From Sphingobacterium nematocida (lineage in GTDB: Bacteria > Bacteroidota > Bacteroidia > Sphingobacteriales > Sphingobacteriaceae), in assembly GCF_900168125.1 (NCBI RefSeq), contig NZ_FUZF01000011.1, forward strand, positions 62,001 to 126,000: DNA of 64,000 nt, written 5' to 3'. The position numbers were made by a program, and so were the translations under genes. Numbering within the stretch: position 1 is the first letter of the stretch; every line of letters starts with the position of its first letter. Positions 1-9,243 of the stretch are shown here, in pieces. A model generated the notes under the pieces. It was not told where the DNA came from. It did no database searches and saw nothing but the letters and a program-made list of their open reading frames with translations.

Positions 1-370
1 CAGTCCCTGTTATTTTTGTAGGCCAAGCGTTATTTAAGGTCCATACCATTGTGGGTGCGCCTGACTCGTCAAGCAGACTGATTGTTACTGTCTTGCGTTC
101 GATAGTATTCATCTTTATCTGATTAAACCAATCCCAGAATGCATTATCTTTTACAAAAACACCTTTCTTCAAAGTGACATTTCCGACTTTCTTAATTCCG
201 GGCATTTTAATTGTTGAAAACTCTGGACTATTGCCATGTCGATATTCAATAATTTGTGCCTCTATATCCAATCCTGAAACCTCTTGAAAGGCTACCTCTG
301 TATCTCCAAGTTTTACTTGAAAATAAAACTTCGGTAAAGGCCATACGTTGTCTTGTGCTTCTCCTGCCAT
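1..370 (-). CDS. eCIS inner tube protein, T4 gp19-like (partial, C-terminus outside window)
   Basis: Read by translating the minus strand from the ATG at 370; 123 codons are visible before the window edge. The product begins MAGEAQDNVWPLPKFYF and continues with FQEVSGLD and the STIKMPGIKK stretch, a pattern typical of phage T4 gp19-like tail tube proteins (Afp1/Pvc1/Alg1 type). Such proteins stack as hexamers to form the inner tube of a contractile injection particle. The gene lies 28 bp downstream of the sheath gene in the same direction, the usual sheath-tube order in Bacteroidota eCIS operons. The family call is firm. The assignment to an eCIS rather than a prophage rests on the neighbouring DUF4255 gene. 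Confidence 0.85.
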   Translation of the reverse strand, partial: MAGEAQDNVWPLPKFYFQVKLGDTEVAFQEVSGLDIEAQIIEYRHGNSPEFSTIKMPGIKKVGNVTLKKGVFVKDNAFWDWFNQIKMNTIERKTVTISLLDESGAPTMVWTLNNAWPTKITGT

Positions 371-398
371 AACTTTATAGTTCTTTATAAATTAATAA

Positions 399-1886
399 TT
401 AGCTTTTTTGCATTTGCTGTTGGAAAGTAATCTCAATAAATTCAGCTGGTCTCACTAATGCAACCAAAACTGTAACTCGCATAATACCGTCCAAAATATC
501 TTCGGCCGTCATTGTCTCGCCTAAACCGATGTGAACACTGAACGCATCATCTGGAATAGCTCCTGCTAATCCGCCTCGCTTCCAAATACCATTCAAAAAA
601 TTATTAATCATACTTCGAACACTCACCCAGGTATTAGCTGTATTTGCCTCAAAAACATATGCTTTAGTAGCATTCTTTATGGATTCTTCTAACATCATCA
701 TTGTACGGCGAACATTTATATACCTCCAATCCGATGAATTACCATCTAGTGTTCTCGCCCCCCAAACTTTTACTCCTTCTCCTACAAAATAACGAATGGC
801 ATTCACGGCCTTGCCGCTGATTGGCATATTTAAATCCTCTTGTGTAGCGTGGGAAATATTAATAACAGGACCTATCACATTTGATAGCCCTATGTTGGCC
901 GGTGCTTTCCACACGTTTTTTGTATTATCTACCAGTGTATAAATACCAGCCATAGCGGCCCCAGGAGGCAACAAATTAAGTTGCAACTTTATCTCTGATA
1001 GCATATCAGCATAGAATTTACTTTGATTGCTCAATACCTTGTTGATTGTATTGATCTCGTTAAATTCGAGTTGTCCATATTTATCTGTATCTATCTTTTC
1101 TATATATTGCGAAAGATGCGGGGAACCGGCATTTAATAATTCCTTCAGCTTGGCCCAGCTTTCCTTTTCTATATTATTAAAATCTATCTCTTCGTCAGAA
1201 ACTATAGAAGTAGACAACCAGGGGTAATATGTAGCTCCAAAGTCTAAAAACTCAGTCCCCATTGCTTCTCTGAATTCATTGACAACATCTCCGGCTTCAT
1301 CTTTTCTATCTTTGTACCCATTATAAATATCTAGAATAGCAAATCGGTTGCGCATATTCATTCCACAATGCTTTAAAACAGCTGTTTGGATATCAAAACA
1401 ATCTTGCTTATTCTCCAAGTTAACGGCTTCGGGCACGAGAACCATCGTAGGCTCTTGTTCCTCCAACAAAGTGTCAATCCCACTTATAAATTTTTCTTTG
1501 GATAACTCGTCGTCGTAGCTACCGACTGAAACTATATAACACTGGCCACCACCGTTGGCAAAAAAGAATCTCAGATTATAATAAAGATTATGGCGATCTT
1601 TTCTTTCCAGAACACCGTATAATTTCTCTTTATCTGTCCCTTCTACAGAAATGTTGAAGTTCTCTTCATCCCCTTCTCTCAACTCAAACCTAGGTGATGG
1701 AGCAAATCCGAAATACTGATTGAACTCAGCGAGGGAACTCACTTTGAAAGGTTTATTTAATAAAGATTTACTCCCGTTTTTAGCTATCTGCGTATAGCCG
1801 ATAAAAGCAGGTACTGCTGTCGAAGTCTCAACAACAGAGTTTGGGAAGGCATTTTTCTCTAAAATGTACACCCCAGGGGTTTTCAT
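399..1886 (-). CDS. Contractile tail sheath protein (eCIS sheath)
   Basis: Codes for about 495 residues. It starts KTPGVYILEKNAFPNSVV, the characteristic N-terminus of phage-tail-sheath proteins of Bacteroidota injection systems. The C-terminal third (WGARTLDG, the RTMMMLEESI helix, and a final VALVRPAEFIEITF strand) is the conserved sheath core that interlocks neighbouring subunits. The ATG at 1886 was preferred over one three codons upstream (1895) because homologues begin right at the KTPGVY motif; neither has a clear ribosome binding site. It lies between an unknown small gene and the tube gene. Contraction of this sheath would drive the tube into a target. Confidence 0.88.
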   Translation of the reverse strand: MKTPGVYILEKNAFPNSVVETSTAVPAFIGYTQIAKNGSKSLLNKPFKVSSLAEFNQYFGFAPSPRFELREGDEENFNISVEGTDKEKLYGVLERKDRHNLYYNLRFFFANGGGQCYIVSVGSYDDELSKEKFISGIDTLLEEQEPTMVLVPEAVNLENKQDCFDIQTAVLKHCGMNMRNRFAILDIYNGYKDRKDEAGDVVNEFREAMGTEFLDFGATYYPWLSTSIVSDEEIDFNNIEKESWAKLKELLNAGSPHLSQYIEKIDTDKYGQLEFNEINTINKVLSNQSKFYADMLSEIKLQLNLLPPGAAMAGIYTLVDNTKNVWKAPANIGLSNVIGPVINISHATQEDLNMPISGKAVNAIRYFVGEGVKVWGARTLDGNSSDWRYINVRRTMMMLEESIKNATKAYVFEANTANTWVSVRSMINNFLNGIWKRGGLAGAIPDDAFSVHIGLGETMTAEDILDGIMRVTVLVALVRPAEFIEITFQQQMQKS

Positions 1887-1910
1887 AGCACACATATATG
1901 TTTATTTAAG

Positions 1911-2633
1911 TTATAAGTTATAATATTTGGTAATTGTAGTCTTAGGTTTGTTAGGTGAATAACTGGTTGGGGGCGGTATATCTAATCTAGAGATTATTGT
2001 CTTTAGCCCATATTTATTACGCTCTATCAAATTTATTTTATAACTGGCATCTTTCTTAAGTAAAACGGTGTCTGCAGTAGTAAAAGATATTGTATTTTCT
2101 CTTAACTGTAGCTCTGAATTCGGATCTTTATCGAATAATAATGATCCATCTTCTTCAATTAGCTCTAGATCATTGTATTTTCTCTTACTAATGAATATGT
2201 ATTGAAAACATTTTCTGATGCCAGTAAAATGATACGCTATTTTTGTTTGATCGGTTGAATTTATAATGGTATCTATACGAATTATTCGTTGATCTTCGTT
2301 TAGTGGTGAAGTGACAAAATAAAACGAATTAGAATTTACTTTCAGAAAAATAACCAGACTTTCCCCCTCATTTCTAATTTGCTTATATTTCTTTACTGCA
2401 TACGCATTGTCTTCGAGCAAAAAGTGTATTTTTTTAAATTCCTCTTTAAACCTGTTGTGTAAAAGGGAATTGCCAACTAAAATATAATCATCGCCGCGCT
2501 TCAAAAAATATAAATTATACTTATCAACCAAATCTCTGGACTTGATTGATAGTGTAATAGGAATATCTCCTGAATAATAATCATGCGTTAAAGAAATAGA
2601 AAAATACTCCATTTGATCACTCATTTCTAACAT
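1911..2633 (-). CDS. Uncharacterised protein encoded between eCIS cap and sheath genes
   Basis: 240 residues and not recognised. It is rich in beta-strand-like alternation and charged residues, with no signal peptide or membrane segment, and ends in a proline-rich tail (DIPPPTSYSPNKP) before a basic C-terminus. The ATG at 2633 overlaps the stop of the upstream DUF4255 gene by 7 bp, which implies translational coupling; a second ATG lies at 2624. Its place between the cap/terminator gene and the sheath gene suggests a structural or assembly role in the injection particle. That role is inferred from position only. Confidence 0.6.
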   Translation of the reverse strand: MLEMSDQMEYFSISLTHDYYSGDIPITLSIKSRDLVDKYNLYFLKRGDDYILVGNSLLHNRFKEEFKKIHFLLEDNAYAVKKYKQIRNEGESLVIFLKVNSNSFYFVTSPLNEDQRIIRIDTIINSTDQTKIAYHFTGIRKCFQYIFISKRKYNDLELIEEDGSLLFDKDPNSELQLRENTISFTTADTVLLKKDASYKINLIERNKYGLKTIISRLDIPPPTSYSPNKPKTTITKYYNL

Positions 2634-3169
2634 AGATCCAAAATCCTTTCTTTTATTTCTTTATGTATTTGCATAACTCCATTACCATCAACATTAAATG
2701 AACGTATTCTGAGGACAATTGAAGGATTTAGATCACTAGAGCATATACTCCAGATGTTGGATAATTCACTTATACTTACATTGACAGGTTCGATAATAAG
2801 GTACTCTGTACTGTTAGGAAGATTTAATTGATGATTTCGTTGTAATATACCTAATACTAAATCCATTATTTTCAACGAACTTTCGTATCCACTTGATGGA
2901 AACACTACAGAAACTAATACTAACAAATTAATACTCCATGAAGGATTGCCCTGAATGACCTTATTGGAAACTGATAGCCCAGCCCTACTCTTAAAGTTTA
3001 TACCTGCGCTTGTATCTCTTTCGATATTCAATAGCGTAATAAGTACTCGGCCTTCTTTCTTTTCTTTGGTAATCGAAGATATCTCTACTATATCCTTTAC
3101 TAATCCGAATGAGGATTTTACCCCTTCGTTAAGGATTAATTTAAGTTTGGTAAGAATGTTATAAATCAT
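2627..3169 (-). CDS. DUF4255 / Pvc16-family eCIS cap (tube terminator) protein
   Basis: 180 residues beginning MIYNILTKLKLILNE, then a GINFKSRAGLSVSN segment and the PSWSINLLVLVSVVFP strand. These match the DUF4255 (Pvc16 N-terminal) family, which in Afp/PVC/AlgoCIS particles caps the sheath-tube end. It is the first gene of the minus-strand operon, 25 bp downstream of a TATATTTG promoter box, and overlaps the next gene by 7 bp. DUF4255 is a marker that separates eCIS loci from ordinary myophage tails, so this gene decides the identity of the operon. Confidence 0.8.
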   Translation of the reverse strand: MIYNILTKLKLILNEGVKSSFGLVKDIVEISSITKEKKEGRVLITLLNIERDTSAGINFKSRAGLSVSNKVIQGNPSWSINLLVLVSVVFPSSGYESSLKIMDLVLGILQRNHQLNLPNSTEYLIIEPVNVSISELSNIWSICSSDLNPSIVLRIRSFNVDGNGVMQIHKEIKERILDLC

Positions 3170-3194
3170 AACTATTGTTTCATAGGCGGTTACA

Positions 3195-3202
3195 CAAATA
3201 TA
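3195..3202 (-). promoter_or_regulatory. Bacteroidota -7 promoter box of the eCIS operon
   Basis: On the minus strand this reads TATATTTG, a full match to the TAnnTTTG -7 consensus of the Bacteroidota housekeeping sigma factor. It lies 25 bp before the DUF4255 start codon. No convincing TTTG -33 element sits at the expected 19-bp distance, so the promoter may be weak or need an activator. Confidence 0.45.
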
Positions 3203-3460
3203 TATTAATTTTCAATAAAAAGATAACACCCATATAATTTATCAACCTTATAGTACACGAACTCTCAATTGAAAACAAGATATTAACTACTAGTTGCCCC
3301 ATAATATATTAAATCACTACTTATTTTTACGATTTAAAGCAATGTTGTGAATAATCAACACGAATGTAACTGTAGTATTCATAACTCTTGTGGTAGACAT
3401 AGATAGATGAATTAATAGATGCGAATATAAATTTTATATAAAAGAACAACTAAAATCAAG

Positions 3461-3492
3461 GGGGGACAATTGGGGGACAATTAGGGACATTT
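3461..3492. repeat. Three 11-bp tandem repeats, GGGGGACAATT type
   Basis: GGGGGACAATT occurs at 3461-3471 and 3472-3482, followed by a degenerate copy (AGGGACATTT) from 3483. The rest of the 3203-3711 gap holds no ORF I can support. Similar GGGGGACA runs are, to my recollection, seen near tyrosine-integrase genes and insertion ends in Bacteroidota, so these may be arm-type sites left by an excised element. That link is inference. Confidence 0.5.
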
Positions 3493-3611
3493 AACGAAAA
3501 AGAACACAAAAATCCCTTCAAGAGGCCGATTTTCAATTATCAAAATTTGCGACAGTTCAAAAAATGAGCACACAAACGGTAAACGTGGCCCAATGATTGA
3601 AAGAACGAAAA

Positions 3612-3642
3612 GGGGCTGTACTCTGGAATTTGATACAGCCCC
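3612..3642 (-). terminator. Rho-independent terminator after the TonB receptor-lipoprotein genes
   Basis: GGGGCTGTA (3612-3620) pairs perfectly with TACAGCCCC (3634-3642), with a 13-nt loop. Read on the minus strand the hairpin is followed by TTTTCG. It lies about 80 bp past the stop of the lipoprotein gene that ends at 3721. Confidence 0.6.
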
Positions 3643-3720
3643 TGTATAACGGATGACTACACGGTATGGATCTTTGCTATCTTACAAAAATCAACAGTTG
3701 TAATCGCTACTTATAATAAA

Positions 3721-4566
3721 TTAATTTGCAAAAAGTATGTTAGTCGCTATTTCATAGAAGGTGCCGCCTTTTTTGATGAATGGAGGTGCTTCGCCCCAGG
3801 TTTCTCTAGAGACCATGTACAACGTAAATATATTTTTGACCGGTAGAGGATCGGTACTTCCAGGACTAAATGCCATATTGGAATAGTTTGTTCCTCCATG
3901 ATTGAGCAATACCTCCCCGGTATTGCTATCTACGAATTCGAAGAGATAGTTGCTGGGTAGGTCAGGCAATGGACTGGGTAAACCATCGGGCAGAATATGG
4001 TACGTTGCCTGATCGATACTGTTCTTTACGTCTTTGATGACACCGACCTCTTTGATCACTTCGTTCCAGTCGACATCATAGTAACTGATCGAGACTCGGA
4101 TATCCAGCTTTTCAAAAGGGATAAGGTCCTGGGCATAATTAGCGACTTTGACTTTGATATGTCCGGGAGGAGCTGGACTTTCTGCTGCTTGTCCATCGGG
4201 ATCTATAAAAGCAACCGGGGCTTCCATGGTCGGTTGGAATAAGGTATACGCATTTTTGGAATCTGACTGGACATCAATATCTTTTTCGGCAACGGTTTTT
4301 CCATTTCGGGTATCGTAGAACTCAAATTTTGCCTTACCAGGTACCACTTTGATTTTTTTTCGAGTGATATCCCATTCGATCGGCTTACCATTGTACTTGG
4401 CTGCGATAAAAACACCTGCCCCATTATTACGTAATGCCGTTTTATCGGCATCAAAATAGACTTCGACAAATTCGGAGAATAAATTTACATATTCTCCCTT
4501 TTGGCAGGAATATGTACTGATCAATAATAGAACTATTGCTATGCTGTTTCTTATGTTTACTTTCAT
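3721..4566 (-). CDS. Lipoprotein downstream of a TonB-dependent receptor
   Basis: 281 residues. The N-terminus is a lipoprotein signal peptide with a lipobox ending at Cys21 (LLISTYSC), so the mature protein is probably membrane-anchored in the envelope. I do not recognise the family from the sequence. The mature part has alternating beta-like segments and a proline-rich linker (ESPAPPGH) near residue 130, which suggests two domains. It begins 38 bp after the TonB receptor stop and ends before a terminator, so it is probably the last gene of the receptor unit. By analogy with SusD-like or other receptor-linked lipoproteins it may help capture the ligand; this is inference. Confidence 0.65.
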   Translation of the reverse strand: MKVNIRNSIAIVLLLISTYSCQKGEYVNLFSEFVEVYFDADKTALRNNGAGVFIAAKYNGKPIEWDITRKKIKVVPGKAKFEFYDTRNGKTVAEKDIDVQSDSKNAYTLFQPTMEAPVAFIDPDGQAAESPAPPGHIKVKVANYAQDLIPFEKLDIRVSISYYDVDWNEVIKEVGVIKDVKNSIDQATYHILPDGLPSPLPDLPSNYLFEFVDSNTGEVLLNHGGTNYSNMAFSPGSTDPLPVKNIFTLYMVSRETWGEAPPFIKKGGTFYEIATNILFAN

Positions 4567-4604
4567 ATGCTTATTTTTTAATATCTGAAGGCATTAAACG
4601 CTTA

Positions 4605-7600
4605 TTAAAAATTATAAGTGACACTAAGACTGAAACGTCGTCCCTCTCTTCGGCGATAGGTGATGTTGTCGCCCTCTTCTTTACTGTACCGTATGGATTT
4701 ACCTTTTTTCAATACATCAAGTTTATTCTCATCTTGTTCGTAGTCATTTATATTGGAATAATAACGGGTCCAGTCATCCAACAGGTTGGCTATATTGAGC
4801 TTCACTTCCATTTTTTTCTTTAAAAAGCGGGCATACAATTGAGCGTCCAGTTGTTTGGGGGCCAGTTCATACTCAACCCTTGCCAAGCTCACATTTGCGA
4901 GGTTGGTCCGGGGGCCGCGGTGATTATAGCTGGCCGTGACACCATAACGGTCTCCCCAATAGCCGAGTCCGAGGTTCAATAACCAGGGGGACTGACCGAT
5001 CAGCGGTCTGTCTTGATTAGGATAGCGTTGCTGAACGCGTTCGGCCACCTGTGTTTCGGGATTATTGATCCAGTCCCAATGACTGAGTACATTGACCTTC
5101 GACTGGAGGAGCGTCCCATTGGCCGATATAAAAAGGTCTTTCACCCAGTCCTTATCGGAGATAAAACTGAAGTTTTTACGTATTTCTAATTCCAACCCCA
5201 GATTCTTTGCACTCTCCATATTGGCGTAGGTATACTCGTTGAGCCCCTTGCCCGAATGGATCAGTTCGATGGGTTTATCCAGATTTTTATGATATCCTGT
5301 CAAGGAAATAATCTCTCCGGGAGAAGGATACCACTCGAGTCGTAGGTCTATATTGTCGATCAGGGTCGACTGTACATGCTCTCCATATACGTACCCGTCT
5401 ATTTCGAAGTCGTACATACCAAACATACCTACTTCTCTGAAATCGGGGCGTATCACAGTTCTGGAATAGCTCCCACGGATATTAAACTCTGGAGTGAGGC
5501 TATATGTCGCATTGACCGATGGGAGGAAACGCCAGCTGCTCTCCTTTACACCAAACCGGTGCCGTTGTATATCATCGGGATCTGGTTCATCCTGATAGGA
5601 TCTACGGTACAATTCTTCTTGCTTTGAAGTCAGATCAAAATACTCTGCCCGCACACCGTATACCAGACGAAGTCTGTTCCAAAGTTTTTGATCGGCCATC
5701 AGGTATAGCGCATGCGAACTCATCTCGCCATCATAGTACCGTCCACCCAAAGCATCTGCATAATAGTAAGCTTGATTATTCCCATTGCCTATGTTTTCAT
5801 TGGCAAATAACTGGTCGTAAGGAAGTTCGATAGCAGGTGCTTTTTGGTTGGTGGTGCCTTCGACCCAAGACCTGGTCCAGGGTACCATTTTATTCAGATC
5901 TAATGATCTTTTCTTTGTCCACGCCTGGTAACCAAGCTTCATCCAGGTAGATATATCTTTCCCTTCTCCAAATCTACGGGAAAAGGCTGCGCTCCAATTG
6001 TAATCTGTTTCGTCGATGTTTGTCCACATACGCCAATCTTTGAATGTGTTTCCTGTGGAAGCCGAAGAATGGGTCATTAAACCGGGAGTCTGAAAATAGG
6101 GCTCATCGCCAATGATCGTGGTCAACCTATAGGATAGCTTTCGTTCATCCAAAATCTGTTGCTTGATTTTATTGACAGTAAACATCCCTTCGGCTTTAAT
6201 CTTCAACGGAAGCTGATATTCACCCGTCAACTGATGCTGTTGTAGAGACATGGCTTCAGGCAATTGATAGACTAGCTTGGTGGGGATCGGTTGGGAATCC
6301 TCTCGAGCTGTTTGGATAGATTCGTTGTAATTGTCGCTGTAGGTACGGGCATACATATTCTTTAGGGTAACCTTAAAGCGCTGTCCCTGTAACCCCATAT
6401 TGGCCACTAAACCACCATTACTGTTGAACCGATAAGATGTTCCTGCACCATTATCACCAAGCCCTGTACTATCTATGTAATGGTTCATCGGGGATCGTCT
6501 CACATTGTTAAAAGAAACGATATTCTGTTCATTCCTAAAATTCGCGGAAGCGACAAAACCAAAGCGGTTTCCATTCTTCAGCTCATAACGGCGACCGAGC
6601 GAAAAACGGATATTTTGATTGGGTGCAGCTTTATATTTATAGAGGCGCATGGCATTACTATTCAATCTTTTGGACTGGGCAATGGCATCCAGATCGTTGT
6701 ATTTGACAGCATCACCAAACTCAACCTGATTGAGTGGTATAGCGTTGAGTTCGGGATCATCCAGGATATAACCCGGAGGCGCATCCAACTGCGAGGCCCG
6801 ATTATTCCATTGCCAGGTTTTGATACCATCGGGCAGTTTTGCCGATTTATCAAAAAAACCAAGGTACTCGTTGGTATGGCGCTCGCCCAGCCGATAGAAA
6901 TCTTTGCCTGTGGTGCGCGAGTTGCCCCCTGTACCAAGCTGTATACTGGTAAAATTCTGTTCGGGGATGTCTATCGTATTTACAGACACCTGCCCGCCGG
7001 AAAATTCGGCCGAGACGTCTGGTGTCGCCGTTTTATTGACCACTACAGAGCTCACCATTTCGGTGGGGATAATATCAAAGGAAAAGTCCCGTCTATTCTG
7101 TGAGGTGCTCGGTATCACAATGCCATCGAGCATAGCCTGATTGTAGCGATCGGACATTCCTCGTACGATGACACTTCGGTTGTTAACGGTAGTCAGACCG
7201 GTTACCCTCTTGAGCACTTGGCCCATATCATTGTCGGGTGTTCGGGAAATCTGCTCGGCGGAGATTCCATCGGTGACGGAAGCTGCATTTTTCTGAGCCG
7301 CGTAAAGCCCAGCTACGCTTTCCTTTTTGTAGCTACCTGTAACCACGACTTGTTCTAAAGCGCTGGTAGACGGGGACAGAACGATATTGAGACTGGTGAG
7401 TTGTCCTGAATTTACTTGGACCTGAGTGACGCGCTTGGTCTGAAAAGAGATGTAGCTGACCTCCATAGTGTAACTACCGGAAACGATATCGAAATAATAG
7501 CTACCATCTACACTACTTCTTGCCGATTGGTTGGTCTGCAGAACCTTTACGGATGCACCGGGAAGCGGTTCGCCCCGGTCGTCCAAGATCTTTCCAGAGA

Positions 7601-7994
7601 TACGGCCTGTTTGCTGCTTGGCCCTTTCTTGTGCATTGCTGACAGCAATGGATTTGTTGACCTGTTCGAATTTCAGTTTTTTTGTTTCGGTAAGCCAATG
7701 CAGGACCACATCGAGCTTATTGTGGTCGACATTGGGTGGGTCTACTTTGATGCGGCCTGTCTCCAGTGTATAGACAAAAGTAAAATCGGTTTGTCTTGCC
7801 AGTTCGGCAAGCAATTCGTGTACTGTAGTGACACGATGATGGAGATTAACGGTTACTTTTGCGAGATTTTGCGACCTCACTTCACTAGCAAATAGGACTC
7901 CTGCGCTAAGCAGGGTGATAATAGAGACCACGAAGGTTACTCTTGACATAAAACGTAGTAGTTTAAGTGTACGAATTTTTGTAAAATTGCACAT
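4605..7994 (-). CDS. TonB-dependent receptor with STN and carboxypeptidase-like domains
   Basis: 1129 residues. Order: signal/anchor region (about 1-40), STN (secretin/TonB N-terminal) signalling domain (about 43-119), carboxypeptidase-regulatory-like beta-sandwich (about 130-208, GRISGKILDDRGEPLPGASV), plug domain (about 225-345, with VIVRGMSDRYNQAMLDG), then a long outer-membrane beta-barrel ending in the aromatic C-terminus SVTYNF. The STN domain fits signalling to the FecR anti-sigma factor encoded just upstream. The substrate cannot be read from the sequence: candidates are a siderophore, a glycan or a peptide. The FecI-FecR-receptor order is the usual cell-surface-signalling arrangement. 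Confidence 0.9.
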   Translation of the reverse strand: MCNFTKIRTLKLLRFMSRVTFVVSIITLLSAGVLFASEVRSQNLAKVTVNLHHRVTTVHELLAELARQTDFTFVYTLETGRIKVDPPNVDHNKLDVVLHWLTETKKLKFEQVNKSIAVSNAQERAKQQTGRISGKILDDRGEPLPGASVKVLQTNQSARSSVDGSYYFDIVSGSYTMEVSYISFQTKRVTQVQVNSGQLTSLNIVLSPSTSALEQVVVTGSYKKESVAGLYAAQKNAASVTDGISAEQISRTPDNDMGQVLKRVTGLTTVNNRSVIVRGMSDRYNQAMLDGIVIPSTSQNRRDFSFDIIPTEMVSSVVVNKTATPDVSAEFSGGQVSVNTIDIPEQNFTSIQLGTGGNSRTTGKDFYRLGERHTNEYLGFFDKSAKLPDGIKTWQWNNRASQLDAPPGYILDDPELNAIPLNQVEFGDAVKYNDLDAIAQSKRLNSNAMRLYKYKAAPNQNIRFSLGRRYELKNGNRFGFVASANFRNEQNIVSFNNVRRSPMNHYIDSTGLGDNGAGTSYRFNSNGGLVANMGLQGQRFKVTLKNMYARTYSDNYNESIQTAREDSQPIPTKLVYQLPEAMSLQQHQLTGEYQLPLKIKAEGMFTVNKIKQQILDERKLSYRLTTIIGDEPYFQTPGLMTHSSASTGNTFKDWRMWTNIDETDYNWSAAFSRRFGEGKDISTWMKLGYQAWTKKRSLDLNKMVPWTRSWVEGTTNQKAPAIELPYDQLFANENIGNGNNQAYYYADALGGRYYDGEMSSHALYLMADQKLWNRLRLVYGVRAEYFDLTSKQEELYRRSYQDEPDPDDIQRHRFGVKESSWRFLPSVNATYSLTPEFNIRGSYSRTVIRPDFREVGMFGMYDFEIDGYVYGEHVQSTLIDNIDLRLEWYPSPGEIISLTGYHKNLDKPIELIHSGKGLNEYTYANMESAKNLGLELEIRKNFSFISDKDWVKDLFISANGTLLQSKVNVLSHWDWINNPETQVAERVQQRYPNQDRPLIGQSPWLLNLGLGYWGDRYGVTASYNHRGPRTNLANVSLARVEYELAPKQLDAQLYARFLKKKMEVKLNIANLLDDWTRYYSNINDYEQDENKLDVLKKGKSIRYSKEEGDNITYRRREGRRFSLSVTYNF

Positions 7995-8047
7995 AGCTTT
8001 TTTTAATGGTTTTAAAATGAGGATGTAAGATCATGAAAGCTTTTTCT

Positions 8048-8077
8048 GCGGGAGTGTTCCACCACTTCCGCTTTTTT
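8048..8077. other. Hairpin between fecR-like and receptor genes
   Basis: GCGGGAGTG (8048-8056) pairs with CACTTCCGC (8063-8071, one G-T pair), followed on the plus strand by TTTTTT. The surrounding genes run on the minus strand, where no T-run follows. It is therefore not an obvious terminator for them. It could instead be an mRNA stability or processing element that separates regulator and receptor expression. Confidence 0.35.
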
Positions 8078-8146
8078 GCTTTTTAAATGTGGTTTGGCGT
8101 TATTACTACATAGGCAATCGTATTTTGGGGGTGACAATGACTTGAA

Positions 8147-9115
8147 TTATTTGATGATTATTTTTCCTTTACTGATTTCGTAAGAAAATCCTTCGCCTGA
8201 TTTGCTCAATAGCAAAAGGATATTGTCTATGGTTTCGCTCTGTACATTAAGATGATAGCGCTCCTGTAAAATATCATTGTTCTCGATTATGATAGGAATA
8301 CCATAGGTACGCTCCAGTTCTCCGCAGATATCGATCAAAGGAACAAATTCAAAATGCAGGATATTCTGTTGCCAATCGGTGATTTTTTTGATTTCTGTGG
8401 GAACAGTCTTTCCAAGATGCTGGTTCTTGTTATAGTCAAACTGCTCTCCCGGTTGAAGGAGGGCTAGTTGTTTGGCGGTAGTTCTGCTTGTTGAAACAGC
8501 GACTCTTCCGGTGGCCACCCGAACAACAGCCTGCTGCTCGTCTGTGTAGGCCTTTACGTCAAAACTTGTACCCAATACCTTTACTGTCAAATCTTTTGTA
8601 TGCACCAAAAATGGCTTCTTAGGGTCTGAAACGACATCAAAAAAGGCTTGCCCATCCAATTCTATTTCACGGTTTTCAACCCCGAATTCCTTAGGGTATC
8701 GTACGGTCGAAGACGCATTAAGTGTGACGGAAGAACCGTCGGGCAGGATCAATTTTCTTTTCTCTCCGTTACTGGTAATGGTCTCCTGTATATCAGCCAC
8801 ATGGGCAAGGGAAGTGAAGCTGGCCTTTGGCTTATCCTGAGATGGCCAAAAGTGGAGCAGTAGCAAGATGACTGCGGCTGCAGAGCCTATCTGCCATATA
8901 ATACGTCTTAAGACTTTCTGTTGTTGTAATTTTGCGACCTGACGGAGTGTTTGTGCGGTCACTTCTTCTGAAGCGCGCTCAAGCTCTTGCTCGTCAGGGA
9001 ATCCATAATCTTCCAACTGATCATACCAGGACTGTATACGCTTGACTTCATCAGGGGTGCAATATCCATTTTTGTATTTATCTGCCAATAACCGGCGGTT
9101 GTTTTGTTTGCCCAT
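8147..9115 (-). CDS. FecR-family anti-sigma factor
   Basis: 322 residues. A cytoplasmic N-terminal segment (1-70) is followed by one transmembrane helix (about 70-90, IGSAAAVILLLLHFW), the periplasmic FecR domain (about 110-205, with LPDGSSVTLNASSTVRYP and GTSFDVKAY), and a C-terminal DUF4974-type domain (about 255-322). It is encoded between a FecI-type sigma factor and an STN-containing TonB receptor. The family model is that ligand binding to the receptor signals through the STN domain to FecR, which then frees or activates the sigma factor. Confidence 0.9.
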   Translation of the reverse strand: MGKQNNRRLLADKYKNGYCTPDEVKRIQSWYDQLEDYGFPDEQELERASEEVTAQTLRQVAKLQQQKVLRRIIWQIGSAAAVILLLLHFWPSQDKPKASFTSLAHVADIQETITSNGEKRKLILPDGSSVTLNASSTVRYPKEFGVENREIELDGQAFFDVVSDPKKPFLVHTKDLTVKVLGTSFDVKAYTDEQQAVVRVATGRVAVSTSRTTAKQLALLQPGEQFDYNKNQHLGKTVPTEIKKITDWQQNILHFEFVPLIDICGELERTYGIPIIIENNDILQERYHLNVQSETIDNILLLLSKSGEGFSYEISKGKIIIK

Positions 9116-9243
9116 ACACTATTATTATCGAAAAATCGGACAGGCAGTACCATTAAAAAAATGTTGTTTTTACATTAAGAACATATTACCTAAGAGAGGG
9201 ACTAAGGATTGTTAGGCGCGTGGTAGGAAAGCAACCGTTAAGA

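Noticed and set aside
6480..7103. 207-residue plus-strand ORF
   Set aside because: Lies wholly antisense inside the TonB receptor gene; no recognisable domain and no promoter.
8048..8077. Terminator between fecR-like and receptor genes
   Set aside because: The T-run lies on the plus strand while both genes are on the minus strand; kept only as a hairpin of unknown role.
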